DNA of 64,000 nt from Choristoneura fumiferana. Lineage: Eukaryota > Arthropoda > Insecta > Lepidoptera > Tortricidae. Below are positions 30,181 through 41,947 of this stretch, one piece after another. A program made the translations under genes and the position numbers. The notes beneath the pieces are model-generated. The model saw only the letters and a program-made list of their open reading frames with translations. It searched no databases and was not told the origin of the DNA. The stretch is taken from the NCBI RefSeq assembly GCF_025370935.1, contig NC_133483.1, positions 3,836,936 to 3,900,935 on the forward strand, read 5' to 3'. Position 1 is the stretch's first letter. Each line of letters opens with the position of its first letter.

Positions 30181-31150
30181 TTACAAAAGTGTACGTGCAA
30201 TGTGTTCGGACTGAACCGTTTAGTTGATTGCGTGTTTGATTTTTTTTATATACTACTTAGTGCCGTTTAGTGTCGAGTGAGAATGAATTTATTTTATTAC
30301 ACTGAATTATTATAACTGAGAATAATATCTTAAATTTAAGCCTTACAAACAATTTCAGCGAGGCAGCTATAGTTCTCTTTCTTATTTATACTTGAAGACT
30401 TAAATGCATTAGATTTAGATTCCAATGTCATTTTATTAGTACAATGATTCGTAACATTGAAAATAGAACGAGTTTTATAATATTCTAGTTCAAATTTTTG
30501 CATCCTGAAACCATTAGGTATCTCGCAAATGACTACTTCTCAAAAAGTTGTCCATTTTACAATTTTTCAGTTGTCCACTTATAAAAAAAAAAATCCTGAC
30601 GCTATTTCACCACAAAAAATAAATAATATTGTTTTTAAACATATACAAAACCTTGTGGTAAAAGTGATAAAAACTCAAATAATCTTTGTTGTTGGATCCA
30701 ATAGAAAGTTTTGATGTAGTTACAAAGTTACGATTTTTTCCTCACAAGATTTCGTGGAGTTTTCCTGACGTCGAGAAATTTTGGATGTTTTATGTAGTTT
30801 ATGTTTTATGATCTCGTCCTTAGGGTTAATAATTTCTTGACAAAACTGATTTCTTGTCAATTTCATGACGGGACAACTTTTTGAGAAATACTCAATTATC
30901 TTATGGTTGAAACTGCTTCGACATCACAAATGTATAGATAAATAGTTTAGTACTCGATGAACGAAAGCAATAATGTGAATTAAATTCATGAGGCAATTGT
31001 AATAAATAACTCTACGGTTTATCTTTTAAATTGGTATCGAAAAAGGCAAGTTTCAGTAGGAAAGAAAAAATGCGACGAGTAAAAGTTACTATTCTAGAAT
31101 AAGTAATTTAAAAAGCAGCTTTAAAAATTTAGATGCCTAAATGGAACATA
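30181..31150. other. Gene-free stretch downstream of ARHGAP39
   Basis: AT-rich. The only structure seen is an element at about 30535-30890 bounded by ACTTCTCAAAAAGTTGTCC and GGACAACTTTTTGAGAAAT inverted ends. Confidence 0.55.
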
Positions 31151-31760
31151 CAATGGGGAATGGATGACAATTTTAGAAACGCTTGAATCTTTTTTTATCG
31201 ATAGGAATAACCTTCCTAATTGTCGGTAAACTCTTTCATTTTTTTAAATTAAATTTGATGCTGACCATATCGAAAAATACAAACTGAGACATGGATGCAC
31301 AGAAAAACCAGAAAAAGAGACCAGCGCTGGTCTCTGTGTATTTTCGATATTTTATTTCAATTCCAAATTTTTTGTTACTTTTACGGTCATCCCGTAAAAC
31401 CTATATCGAAAATACAAACTGAAATATAGATGCACAGAAAAACCAGAAAAATAAGACCAGCGCTGGGAATCGAACCCAGGTCCTCGGCATTCCGTGCCGT
31501 GTGCTATACCGCTACACCACCGCTGGACAACGATACAGACACGAATTTCTCCTATGCACCTCATATCTCAGCTTGTGTGTTTCTTATTTAGCCACTTAAG
31601 CAGCGACACTAGCCACATCTATGCCGTAGCCCTCATCGAGAAACTTTTCGGCACTCCATCGGAACTAAAATGATATTTTTTTTCTGTTAATTAGAAAGGT
31701 TATTACTATCGATAAAAAAAGTTTCAAGCTTTTCTAAAATTCTCATCCATTCCCCATTAT
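31151..31760. mobile_element. MITE with about 80-bp arms, interrupted by SINE C copies
   Basis: The arms 31151-31230 and about 31682-31760 are imperfect inverted copies (both contain AATGGGGAATGGATGA and TTTTTTTATCGATAG or their inverses). The centre is filled by tRNA-derived SINE sequence in more than one copy. Confidence 0.8.
31390..31530 (-). mobile_element. tRNA-derived SINE, family C
   Basis: On the minus strand the head reads GTGGTGTAGCGGTATAGCAC (box A) and TGGGTTCGATTCCCA (box B), with a 6-bp acceptor stem CCAGCG/CGCTGG. The body has TTTTTCTGGTTTTTCTGTGC. It is too linked to a repeated body to be a free tRNA gene. A partial copy is at 31264-31345. Confidence 0.8.
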
Positions 31761-34700
31761 GATTATGAAAACATAATAATACCGTATTCACAAATCTTGG
31801 GCACATCATAATTTACATACAGCAATACCATTAGCATTATTATATGTATCAGATCGGTTGTTGTTATTTTAATTGTAGTAATTATAATTTAAGGTACACT
31901 TAGAGGCTGAAGATTCACAGAAACGATTTATTTTTTTGTACACTACACTGGAGATAAATGTTTTCAATATAAAACATGAGTTCTCCTTAAAGCGCTTGAC
32001 GGGTCGTATTAGTTCAACATTTCCGTGTAACCGCCTGCATCATTTTATTCTTGTTAAGTAATTATGTCGGGTTATCTTCGTGAATCATTGTGTCTTTATA
32101 TAACTCGGATAGAAAAGTACCTTAGCAAAATATACCTTTGACACAAGGCAATTCGGAATGCAACTAAGAAATGCAGTTTATTCCAGGAACATTATTTGTA
32201 TTGAATTCCTCACGTACCTATTACAAGTAGCTAGGAAAAGTCTAGAAAAATATTTTTCTGTAGAGCTTAAGTAATTAAGTTTATCGCATTTTTTATTCCT
32301 AATCACTCGAGTATGAAGTTGAGATATTCTATGATATATTTTAAGAGCATGTAATGTCGATATTAGACTTATTTTTAATAAGTTAAATATTTTTACACAG
32401 TAACCATTATTCATGTAAAAAACCGGATATTTTTTTGATGTTATATAGCTTTGTAAATTAGAAATGTAAATTGTCTACTATTTCGGTCACTATATTTCAC
32501 AAACAATGTCACAAATTATTTTCTGCATAACTTAAACCTCGAACTTTAATGTCAGAACTGTATTATTTTATTACCTACTTTGACGTCTAAAAGATGTCAA
32601 TTGTTATTGAATTGTAAATATTCGACGATGTTCCATATGAATATTTGAACATGGAGCATATCAGCAAATTAAGTAGCCATCACAGTTAATTGCAGTTTGT
32701 GAGTGCGGCAATTAGCTCTGAGGTGTATTGTTATGCAGACTCTCAAGTTAATACGGGTGCCGCGCGGTGCTGTCGCGTGGAGATTTTGTTATATTCTACT
32801 TTACATAGAAAGGATTTAGCGTCTTCGATGAATAACGAATTTTTTTTTTAATTAAGTGAATGTTGACCTAATCGATTCATAACTGCCGACATTAGGTAGG
32901 TACAATCTGAATTCAATCCAACAAAAATAGTAGATTTCATAGCATTGTTTGCCTGCAGTTTGATTAGCACAGATTTTACATACATATAGAATGGGTGAAT
33001 TTTAAGTAAATCGAAATCAGGTTTTTCCGATTAAGAATCATATTTTTTTTATTAATAATTAAATAAGAACGTGAATCCCTACTCGCGTCATAATTGAGTG
33101 ACTTAATCAAGTTGATTGTCAGTGGAGGTAATTATTAGCCATTTCTTGGTCTTAGAAAACATTTTACAATTCAAGACTTAAAGTTCAACATTTAAGGTCC
33201 GAATGCTTGACACGCTGATGTTTAATAAATGATACCCGCGGTCACCTCCATTGTTAGTGACAAAAAATTAAAGGTGTCAACTGTTGGAATACTGTCGAAC
33301 ACTCAATACACTCAATGACCGTATTTTTTTTCGATACACATCAATGTAGTCCAATGTTGCAACGTTAAGTTACGGTAGAGCTGTGTCAATAAATTCGACA
33401 GTATGCCAAACTGAACATATCTTACAGGTATAATTTGTCAATTATGAATGTATTTTGTCTTTTTTTTTTTCGATTTAAATAATGATCTCAGTATAAAATT
33501 TTAAAAAGAAACGTAGCAATCTGATCGTATTTGGAATTATTACGAGTTTATAATATTAGAAAACGCTTTCGAAATATCATGCTTCAAATACCTCAAAATA
33601 AATCTCATTGAGAACTTGATATTTTTGTAATGTTACCGTGTACCTACTGTAACGATCCCAATATATTTTGTGCCATAAATTGTACTGTTCTAACTATGGT
33701 ATAATGCTGAATTGTACCTTCTGTGACGAATTAGTTCACAATTTAAATTAATTTTAGTTTATACATATGATTACATATAAAATCACGGTATCTAATTTAT
33801 AAATAATGCCCTTATGCTTCTGGCTAGCTAGATCACTTATGAAAAAAGTAGTCAATAAGTTTATCATGAAATATTTTAAACTTTAAATGCTCTCTTATTT
33901 TACAATATCGGAAATTTACTTTCCACTTTTTTTTATGTTGTCTTGACTGTCGATCGCTCGGCTTACTATATGAAGATACACGAGTCACTAAATGACGAGA
34001 ATTTGGGGATCGATTCCCAGCCCCACTTTTTTTTTCTGTGTTCTTGTCTCAGTAGAAAATGATAATAATCTCTACTAGTGTACTTTTAAGTAACATAGGC
34101 CCATCAGATTAAATTATACAAGTCAAACACTTACTCTGTTGCGATAGCAGTGAGGTTATACATAATATACAATTAATATATAAATACTAGTACCTATTCT
34201 GACGTGCTTTTTCAAATTATGTAAAGTTGTATAGTGCTTATAAATATCTAAATGCGGACAGAATTTCAATACAATTTAAAATCCTCTGTATATAAGACGC
34301 CAATTTCCTTTATTGTTCATGACAATATAATGCCTACGATGTTCATATTGTAGAATATCACTGTAAATGTGAACGTTAAAGAGAAATAAATGATTACCCA
34401 GTGGATAATCGCGAATACCATCACTTTGTTTCATTTAGTTTTCATTTAGAATAGCTAAGTTTTTCCTAAAAGAAAAAAAAAAAAGGTTTGCTGTTACACT
34501 TACATTATCATCCAACTTAGTGTTTGTTGTAGCATAAATTGAATAAAGATATTTTGACTTTGACTTTGATACTGATCTGCCACTTCCATTGACGTTTTAG
34601 ATAGCGAAATGTACGCACTAAGTACGCACATGTGCGGTTTTGTTTTCTTCGAGCGTTGACGCGTACCTATATAAGCTCGTATAAGCGCAAGCGGGAACAT

Positions 34701-34875
34701 GTCCTTTAGACCAAACACGAGCAAACACGCAGGAATGAGCGCGTACACTCGCTTTCGATTTAATGCAGCGCGTGTGTAAGCGCGTATGCCAAAAACGAGC
34801 GTATACGCGCAGAAAAAAACGCTAGTCTGTAAACGTCCTTACCTACTCCATTCATGCGTGCTACTATTAAATAAG
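31761..34875. other. Gene-free AT-rich sequence
   Basis: No supported ORF, RNA gene or strong repeat, apart from a CR1/jockey-type LINE 3' tail near 34520-34572 (ATTGAATAAAGATATTTTGA then TTTGACTTTGA). Confidence 0.5.
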
Positions 34876-35125
34876 GATACTAGACTTTACCCGTGGCTTC
34901 GCACGCGTAATCCATTAATTGGAATTCCCAAAAATTACGTTATCATCATCATCCATGTTGCGTTAAACAACATGACTCTAAACCCAGCGGTTGAAATTTC
35001 AAGATTTTATCCCCATCTCGTAGAAATATCGGGGTAAAAAGTAACCTTACCATACGTCCTGCTATATACGTGCCGTCCATTCAACCACACACATACAAAT
35101 TTTCGCTTTATAATATTAGTAGGAT
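34876..35125 (+). repeat. Interspersed repeat, possibly Helitron-like
   Basis: Begins TACTAGACTTTACCCGTGGC and ends CGCTTTATAATATTAGTAGG. This layout (CTAG plus CCCGTGGCTTCGC at one end, TATAATATTAGTA at the other) recurs in inverse or direct form at 61868-62088 and 56682-57331. Confidence 0.55.
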
Positions 35126-37940
35126 ACCCACGATATACCTACCTGTGATTTACCTGCCTATATTGATTGCTGTTATCTAGGCACATTAAATGCAATGACC
35201 TCAAATGTTTCCTCTATTTATATTTTTAATACACAAGCCTCTACTCGCGGCTTCGCTCACTTAATAAGAAGAAACTTTTATTGTTCAAAACCGTGTTCAA
35301 TTGTGCTTACATTTATGCTTCGAAACAACAATTATTTGCATTATTTAAATATTTATATATTAATTCAACACTAATTTTGTTATATTTACCAAAGTAATCT
35401 TTGAAGTTATAAAAACACTCGGGCAGTAAAAATTGATTAAGGTTATTTTGGAATTATGTAACATCTTATGATTTTAATTAGCCAGGTTAAAATAGCTTAT
35501 TATGCACCCGTAGGGTATACCCACAATTGTTTTATTCTTACTTAAATATTAAACAGTTGGATATTTTAAATATTAAATTAAACCTTACAGTCCCCCTCTT
35601 GCAACTAAACTATATAACTATGACTGCGATATATTATGCTATTTCAGAGTGATTATCCTGTTACTCACCAACACACAAAGTTTAACTTTTAATATTTATT
35701 AACATATACAGTGTTTTTTCCCTTCGGCTGACAATGTAGGTACAATACGCAAAATGTATACTGCACGCATAATGTGTTTTATTGCGCATAATTAATTTTC
35801 TTAAATATTGATTGTCTTTTGAACAGTAAGAGTTATTCCACAGTGTCTTGCAGAAATTAACTTTAATTTGCCTGTTAAATGTGCCCTTAAAGTTAAGGGA
35901 AATCAGAAACAACATGGTGTACAGTATCGATTGATCTGGGTTGATCTATAGAGCTAAATGCAATTACATTACAATCTTGGACGTGGGTTGAGTAACAACC
36001 AATTACAATATCTGTATATAGATTGCTATAATTATAGCTTGATTTCTAATGATAAATCCGTGTACTAAGTTGGTTGAGCTTTATTTTTGAAAACTTATTG
36101 TATTTAAATAGGTAATATAGATAAGACACTTTAAATATTATAAAAACCTTTTTATGTTTTCTTTGTCAAAATGCATAAAACCGAATATGTACTTAGTTTG
36201 GTAGTCCGCCTGTATGTCTATCTGCTCCGAGAGCTCTTAGAAAAACCTTCGGGTTTCGGGGCAAATCGGAAGGATTCGTTAGTAGAAAATGACAATTGTC
36301 TTTTTGACTTAGAAGCAATCCATCATGCGAAGAGTGCACTCGTTATGTTTTCATTGATTTATATAGAGCAGTTAAAACCACCACTTACATATTATTTTGG
36401 TTTATTATTTTTCGGAAATTGATATCCATGGCGAGTCAACTTACGAGTAAACAGGGTATTTCTGTAAATAGCCAATCACGGGAAATTGTTTATAATGTAT
36501 ATAAATATTTTGTAAGGAAGCTGAAAGTTTTAAGAAAAATATTAAATAAATTAAATTAAATATTTTAATAAGGTTCAAGACCGAGTTAGAGAAGCAACGG
36601 GGATTTCGTAAAGTACATTAAAAAAATATTAAACGAAAGCAGACACAAAAAAATAATTTGACATAAAAAGAGAAGTAGATACAGTATAACAATAGCTCTA
36701 TATACTTCCAAATAAAAGTAGTGTTAAGGCGGGGTGTTCTCTATTTAAATTAACGATAAACAAAAAGTCATATTGTGTTAAAATTAGAAAAAGATAAAGA
36801 AGCGTAATTTTTATTTTGTACTGATGGTTATTATTTACTTAACCTTTTACAGTAACTTTGAAAAGTTTTGCAAGTTGATAACAGAACAGAACCGCATATC
36901 ACGATCGCGTATCATCGTCTATACCCGAAGCATGCTTCTATAATCCGAAAGTTTTTTTAACGAGCTCACGGAGTGTACCTAGTACCTGGGTGACCGAGCT
37001 TTTCTCGGGTTGAAACTCGTTATTAAGCGTTTTCTAGAGATAAGACCAGGCTAGATCGATTTATCAACCCCGAAAACCCCTACATACCAAGTTTCGTCGA
37101 AATCGTTTGAGCCGTTTCCGAGATTCTAATTATATATATTATATATAAATAGATAATATACCTACGACATATTCTGACATATCTAGTACGTATCTACGCG
37201 AAGACATAAAACTGCATATTGTTTAAAGTAGGTACCAACGCCTTTAGTTTAAACGGGAAAACTTTGTTTGTTATTTAAGAACAGCGGAAGGATATTTATA
37301 TAGCTCATGTTGGCCAAGGGAACATTGAAAAACTAAAGTTAAATGTTGAACGTGGGCACATAACTATATCCGGTTGTAACCATTTTCCTAAACAGTCACT
37401 TGACAAGATTTCATATTTCTAAGACTATAATTTGATTCGTTCTCTGTATTCTGTTTGGAAAGAGAAAAACGCTGATATTTTTAAAATTTCGCTACAACTA
37501 TTAATTAATTTATTACAATTTTTTTAAGATGTGCTTATTCTAAAAGGGCATAACTCCAAAACTACGACACAATAGATCCATTACTTTTGTCTAGTCTGTT
37601 AAAAAAAAGATCACGTAAATCTGACGTAGACGTTGCATAGAGACGTTGTCAAAATTATGACAGCTCCTTTTTCTGGTGAAAAAGGCAAAGGAAACATATC
37701 TATACTGTCGTAGTGTTGGCAAATTCAGCCATATTTTTTCATTTTTTTGTATTTTTTTAAATATGGATAAATTAATTATCATAAATATTTTCCCATGTTC
37801 AGGAGCAAAACTCTTTCCCTTTACTGATTCCTGTAGTAATTTACAGATGTTCAAAAAATGAAATCTTGTCAATTCCGATCCACAAGCAATCCCTATCTAC
37901 TCTGCTAAAATGTAGTTTTGATATTAATACGAGTATTTGT
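35126..37940. other. Gene-free AT-rich sequence
   Basis: I see no coding exon with matching splice phases, no RNA gene and no clear repeat boundary here. Confidence 0.45.
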
Positions 37941-37943
37941 AAC

Positions 37944-38690
37944 GTAAGATTTAATAATATTGTATATCTGTTTCTTAAAGAATAATATAGGTAGTCGTTG
38001 AGTTTCTTGCCGGGTTGTCTATTCTCAACAGGTTTAACTTATAGTTTCGCCATGTCTGTCTGTCTGTCCGTCCGTCCGCGGCTTTGCTCAGGGACTATCA
38101 ATGCTAGAAAGCTGTAATTTGGTAAACTATGCCGACAAAATGATACAATAAAAAATAAAAAATAAAATTTTAAGGTAAGTACCTCCCATAGACGTAAAGT
38201 GGGGGTATTTTTTTTTCTCATCCAACCCTAAGGTGTGGGGTATTGTTGGATAGGTCTTTTAAATCCATTAGGGGTTTGCTAATACGATTTTTCGATTCAG
38301 GGATTTGTTTGCGAAATATTCAACTTTAAAGTGCAAATTTTCATTAAAATCGAGCGTCCCCCCCCTCTCTAAAATCTAAACCGGTGGGTGGAAAAATTTG
38401 AAAAAATTCAGGATGGTACTAAGTATATTAAACTTTCAAGGAAAACTATAACGGTTAAGTTTGCTTGAGAATTATTAGTAGGTAGTTAAGAGTAAATAGC
38501 AGCCTAAGGTATAAAATATATCTAAACTATGGAAGATTCCGTATAAAATACGAAATCCTTAGAAAAATATTACTTAACTTTTTCGTAATGGCTACGGAAC
38601 CCTATTTTGGGCGTGTCCGACACGCTCTTGGCCGGTTTTTTTTTCGAACTGGTGGTAAATATTTGTAAATTCCTATAATCGTACAGGTCC
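37944..38690 (+). mobile_element. LINE 3' end split by another repeat
   Basis: The text GTTGAGTTTCTTGCCGGGTT at 37998 and TTCGAACTGGTGGTAAATAT at 38643 are contiguous in the LINE 3' end at 55535-55590. Between them (38037-38641) sits a 5'-truncated copy of the GGTTCCG/GGCCGG repeat. Confidence 0.75.
38037..38641 (+). repeat. GGTTCCG/GGCCGG interspersed repeat (copy 1, truncated)
   Basis: Shares ATAGTTTCGCCATGTCTGTC, AAACTATGCCGACAAAATG, ATTAAAATCGAGCGTCCCCC and ACACGCTCTTGGCCGGTTTT with copies at 40778, 51461 and, inverted, 58549. Lacks the AGGGTTCCG start. Confidence 0.85.
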
Positions 38691-38951
38691 GTGATTTGAT
38701 AAAATGACCGCTTATGCCACACGTTATTCTTATGGTAAAGGAATACCAGATTAACGGAAAAACTAGGATCCAACCAACTTGATTTATTACTTATTTACAA
38801 AAGCCATTTCCAAGCCAGTCATGTGCTACCGAAGGCCCGACAAACGGCGTTAATCCAAGCACGCGTCTCATTGTCAATTGCAGACGTTACGTACCATTTA
38901 AATGTTATAATTGTAACTTCCTTGTCACACACCGTCAACCTCCACACTACA

Positions 38952-39100
38952 TTAAGGGGCTGTTTCACCATCCATTGATTAGTGTTAACTGACGGTTGAA
39001 TGTGATGCCGTCTCAATCTATTCGAACAAAACAAATAGAGACGGCATCACATTTAACCGTCGGTTAACGCTAATCAATGGATGGTGAAACAGCCCCTTAA
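38952..39100. mobile_element. Palindromic MITE, TTAAGGGGCTGTTTCACC ends
   Basis: About 149-bp near-perfect palindrome with arms TTAAGGGGCTGTTTCACCAT / ATGGTGAAACAGCCCCTTAA and a loop near 39026. Relatives: 46058-46142 (half copy) and 60127-60271. Confidence 0.92.
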
Positions 39101-39254
39101 TGTAAATACTTAATGTTGTATTTATTTTCTCTCTTTTGAGTATTTCTGTTTTGTCTCTTTAACGCACGTAATTTTCACTGTCTGCTTATCCTCTATATAA
39201 CCAAATGTCCTAACTAGGTTAGGACATTTGGTTAGGTTAGGTGTGTGTCTCCTA

Positions 39255-39365
39255 ACTAGGTTAGCTGGAAGAGATCCCTTTTTAGGGATAAGCTCGCCTT
39301 TGTTCTCCACTCTGTGTAATTGTATTTTTATTTTTATGTGCAATAAAGAGTTTACATACATACAT
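39255..39365 (+). mobile_element. Non-LTR element 3' tail
   Basis: GGAAGAGATCCC, GGGATAAGCTCGCCT and GTGCAATAAAGAGTTTACAT match the layout of the tail at 63865-64000. Confidence 0.65.
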
Positions 39366-39594
39366 ATTTACAATCTCGCTTTGCCCCGAGGCCTTGTTTA
39401 ACACACTTGTAATCACAATCGTTTTCACCACTTCTTTCTATCACACGGTATAAGACGAAGGTAGAAAGAGATGGTGACAGTACACGTATTTTAATTTTAG
39501 CCGATTAAAAAACGCTTTATCTCCACGCCGATGTGAATCGACGGCAAAACGTCTATTTCGCTCTTAGTAGGTACGTGGATAGGTAGGTATTGTT

Positions 39595-40250
39595 TTTAAC
39601 CGACTTCTAAATAGGAGGAGGTTATCAATTCGGTTGTATTTCTTTTTTTTACGTTTGTTACCTCAGAACTCCGTCAACCGATTTGTTTTTTTTTTGCGTT
39701 CATCTAGGAATGACTTCAATTAGGTCCCATAAGCACCAAATCAGGATCTGATGATTGGATCTTAAGGAAATCGAGGGAACTCTTCAAATATTGTAGGGAC
39801 ACCTATAGTAAATCGGATATATTTAGTAGTAACTCGTGCATTTGCTCTTGAAAATCATCATTTGGTGGAGTGGAACTGATGATGAAGACCACAGTTGACC
39901 ATCGGAGTTACTACTCAAAAACAAGTATTTCACGGGTTCAATTTTAATTACTTTAACAATTTATGCTCCTCGTAATGCATATGGTAAAACGGGTGGTGAG
40001 GTGAAGCACCAGGACTCCTCAATAATGAACTTAGCAATCTTTCGTAAAAGGTGACGAGCAGTTGATATTAAACTATTGTATCAGATTATTTACACTTCCT
40101 TCTAAATCGCTCCCTCATTGCTGAGGATCGTGACTCCGTTTCATCTAGTCAACAGCAATTCTCCATCGGTTCCGATCAGCTGCCTGGTTCACCCAACGAC
40201 TTCAGACAGGCAGAAAAATATTTTCATGTTTTTTGTAGTCGGTAAAATTT
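39595..40250 (+). repeat. GGTTATCAATTCGG-family DNA element (interrupted)
   Basis: Second copy of the element at 14585. It starts TTAACCGACTTC and ends TTTTTTGTAGTCGGT. A foreign block of about 110 bp lies at about 40095-40205. Confidence 0.78.
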
Positions 40251-40363
40251 TTTGTTATACATTTTTTTTGGTCGTCAAACCGACTCCTCGTCCATAGGTG
40301 TAGGAAGACCCTACCTCGTCTTGTGTTGCGAATGGCACTCTAAGGAAAATGAATTTATGTTTA

Positions 40364-40510
40364 CGCCGAATTTAGACTTGCAAGTGCAAGAAAAATCGTG
40401 CAAGCTGCATTACATTGCGGCGCTCGATTGACCACTACAAACTCGTTGGCTTTACGGCCTCGCAATGTAATGCAATTTGCACGATTTTTCTTCCAAGTCT
40501 AAACGCGGCT
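40364..40510. mobile_element. Palindromic MITE
   Basis: GCCGAATTTAGACTTG and AAGAAAAATCGTGCAA mirror TTGCACGATTTTTCTT and CAAGTCTAAACGCGGC. About 147 bp. Confidence 0.82.
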
Positions 40511-40620
40511 TTACACTCGTGGTGGAGTTATGTTGGTTATGAAGTCCTCTGTGCCCTATAAAAGCGGTCAAGTGTGAGTCAAAACTCGCACATCGAGGGT
40601 CCCGCTACACCTCTGTATAA

Positions 40621-40743
40621 ATTGAAAATACAAACTGAAATATAGATGCACAGAAAAACCAGAAAAATAAGACCATAACTGGGAATCGAACCCAGATCCT
40701 CGGTATTCCGTACCGCGTGCTATACTGCTACACCACTGATGGT
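40621..40743 (-). mobile_element. tRNA-derived SINE, family C (copy 2)
   Basis: Near-identical to 31400-31530: CAGAAAAACCAGAAAAATAA and GGGAATCGAACCCAG on the plus strand. Confidence 0.8.
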
Positions 40744-40777
40744 CCATAACTTTTTCTAAATAAATGACTAAAAAGTA

Positions 40778-41430
40778 TTTTTAGGGTTCCGTAGCCCAAA
40801 TTGCAAAAACGGAACCCTTATAGTTTCGCCATGTCTGTCTGTGTCTGTCTGTCTGTCCGTCCGCGGCTTTTCTCAGAGACTATCAATGCTAGAAAGCTGT
40901 AATTTTGCACGAAGATATATGTAAACTATGCCGACAAAATGGTATAATAAAAAAAAAAAAATTTTTTTAGAGTACCTCCCATAGACGTAAAAAGTGGGGG
41001 TGATTTTTTTTTTCTCATCCAACCTTGTAGTGGGGAACTGTTGGATAGGTCTTTTAAAACCATTAGGGGGTTGCTAAAACGATTTTTCGATTCAGTGATT
41101 TGTTTGCAAAATATTCAACTTTAAAGCGCAAATATTCATTAAAATCGAGCGTCCCCCCCCCCCTTTTAAATCTAAACCGGTGGGTGGAAAATTAAAAAAA
41201 AACAGGATGGTAGTAAGTTTATCATCTTGCAAGGAAAACTATAACGGTTAAGTTTTCTTGAGAATTATTAGTAGTTTAAGAGTAAATAGCAGCCTAAGGT
41301 ATAAAATATACCTAAACTTGGAATATTCCGTACAAAATACGAAATCCTTAGAAAAATATTACTTAATTTTTTCGTAATGGCTACGGATTCCTATTTCAGG
41401 CGTATTTGACACGCTCTTGGCCACTTTTTT
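40778..41430 (+). repeat. GGTTCCG/GGCCGG interspersed repeat (copy 2, full)
   Basis: Runs from TTTTTAGGGTTCCGTAGCC to GACACGCTCTTGGCCAC. About 650 bp, no ORF. The start has a short hairpin (AGGGTTCCG ... CGGAACCCT). Confidence 0.85.
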
Positions 41431-41790
41431 TTTCATTGACTACCTGTTAATTGACCTAAATAAACTAATGTCCCGTTCTGAATCAAAAAAAAAGGTCATG
41501 TCATGAGCCCTCGGTCACACATTCTTGTGACCCCTCTCGTCTCGTGCGAGTGTTATGTAAACGTGCTAAACCACCAACTCTCGTTTGCCATGGCTTCACG
41601 AATCAGTGCGTAAAGGAAAAACCTCATATAAACATGTTTGAATGGACGGAGATCATTTTACTCGCAGGCGTGCGTTTGACGATACGCTACGTCTCCTATA
41701 ACGATCGAGAAGAAACTAAGCCCGCGAGAACGACGAGTTCAAAACGTGCCGGGAACTTTTTTATATTCCAACGGGTTTGAAAGTGTGACC

Positions 41791-41947
41791 ATGTTACTTC
41801 TGTTGTTTGTGGCGGTGCCAGTGTTGTGGGTGCTTTTGTTTAGGTATCGGAGACGGAGGATGTATGAACTAGCTTCAAAGATACCCGACGGGGGGCTAGA
41901 GCTCCCCGTGATAGGGGCGGCGCACAAATTTATTGGAACTACTGAAG
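41791..41947 (+). CDS. P450 exon 1 (membrane anchor and hinge)
   Basis: ATG 41791 begins a hydrophobic anchor followed by a basic RYRRRR stop-transfer. Donor GAAG|GTAAGG, phase 1. A TATA-like CATATAAAC lies at about 41626-41634, 160 bases upstream. The open frame extends upstream of the ATG, but only the anchor starting here fits the family. Confidence 0.92.

Noticed and set aside
31455..31526. Possible free tRNA gene (minus strand) with A and B boxes
   Set aside because: The acceptor stem is only six pairs and the tRNA-like head is followed by the same SINE C body as at 40621. The heads of SINE A and B were rejected as tRNA genes for the same reason.
34595..34830. GCG/CGC-rich patch with partial symmetry
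   Set aside because: Repeated GCGTA and CGAGC motifs are visible, but I could not define convincing inverted ends.
39200..39255. TTAGG-like runs suggesting telomeric repeat
   Set aside because: Only a few irregular units, partly formed by a small palindrome and a LINE tail. A similar short run is at 44116.
41544..41780. 78-residue frame directly upstream of the P450
   Set aside because: Different frame from the P450 and ends before its ATG. More likely promoter and 5' untranslated sequence.
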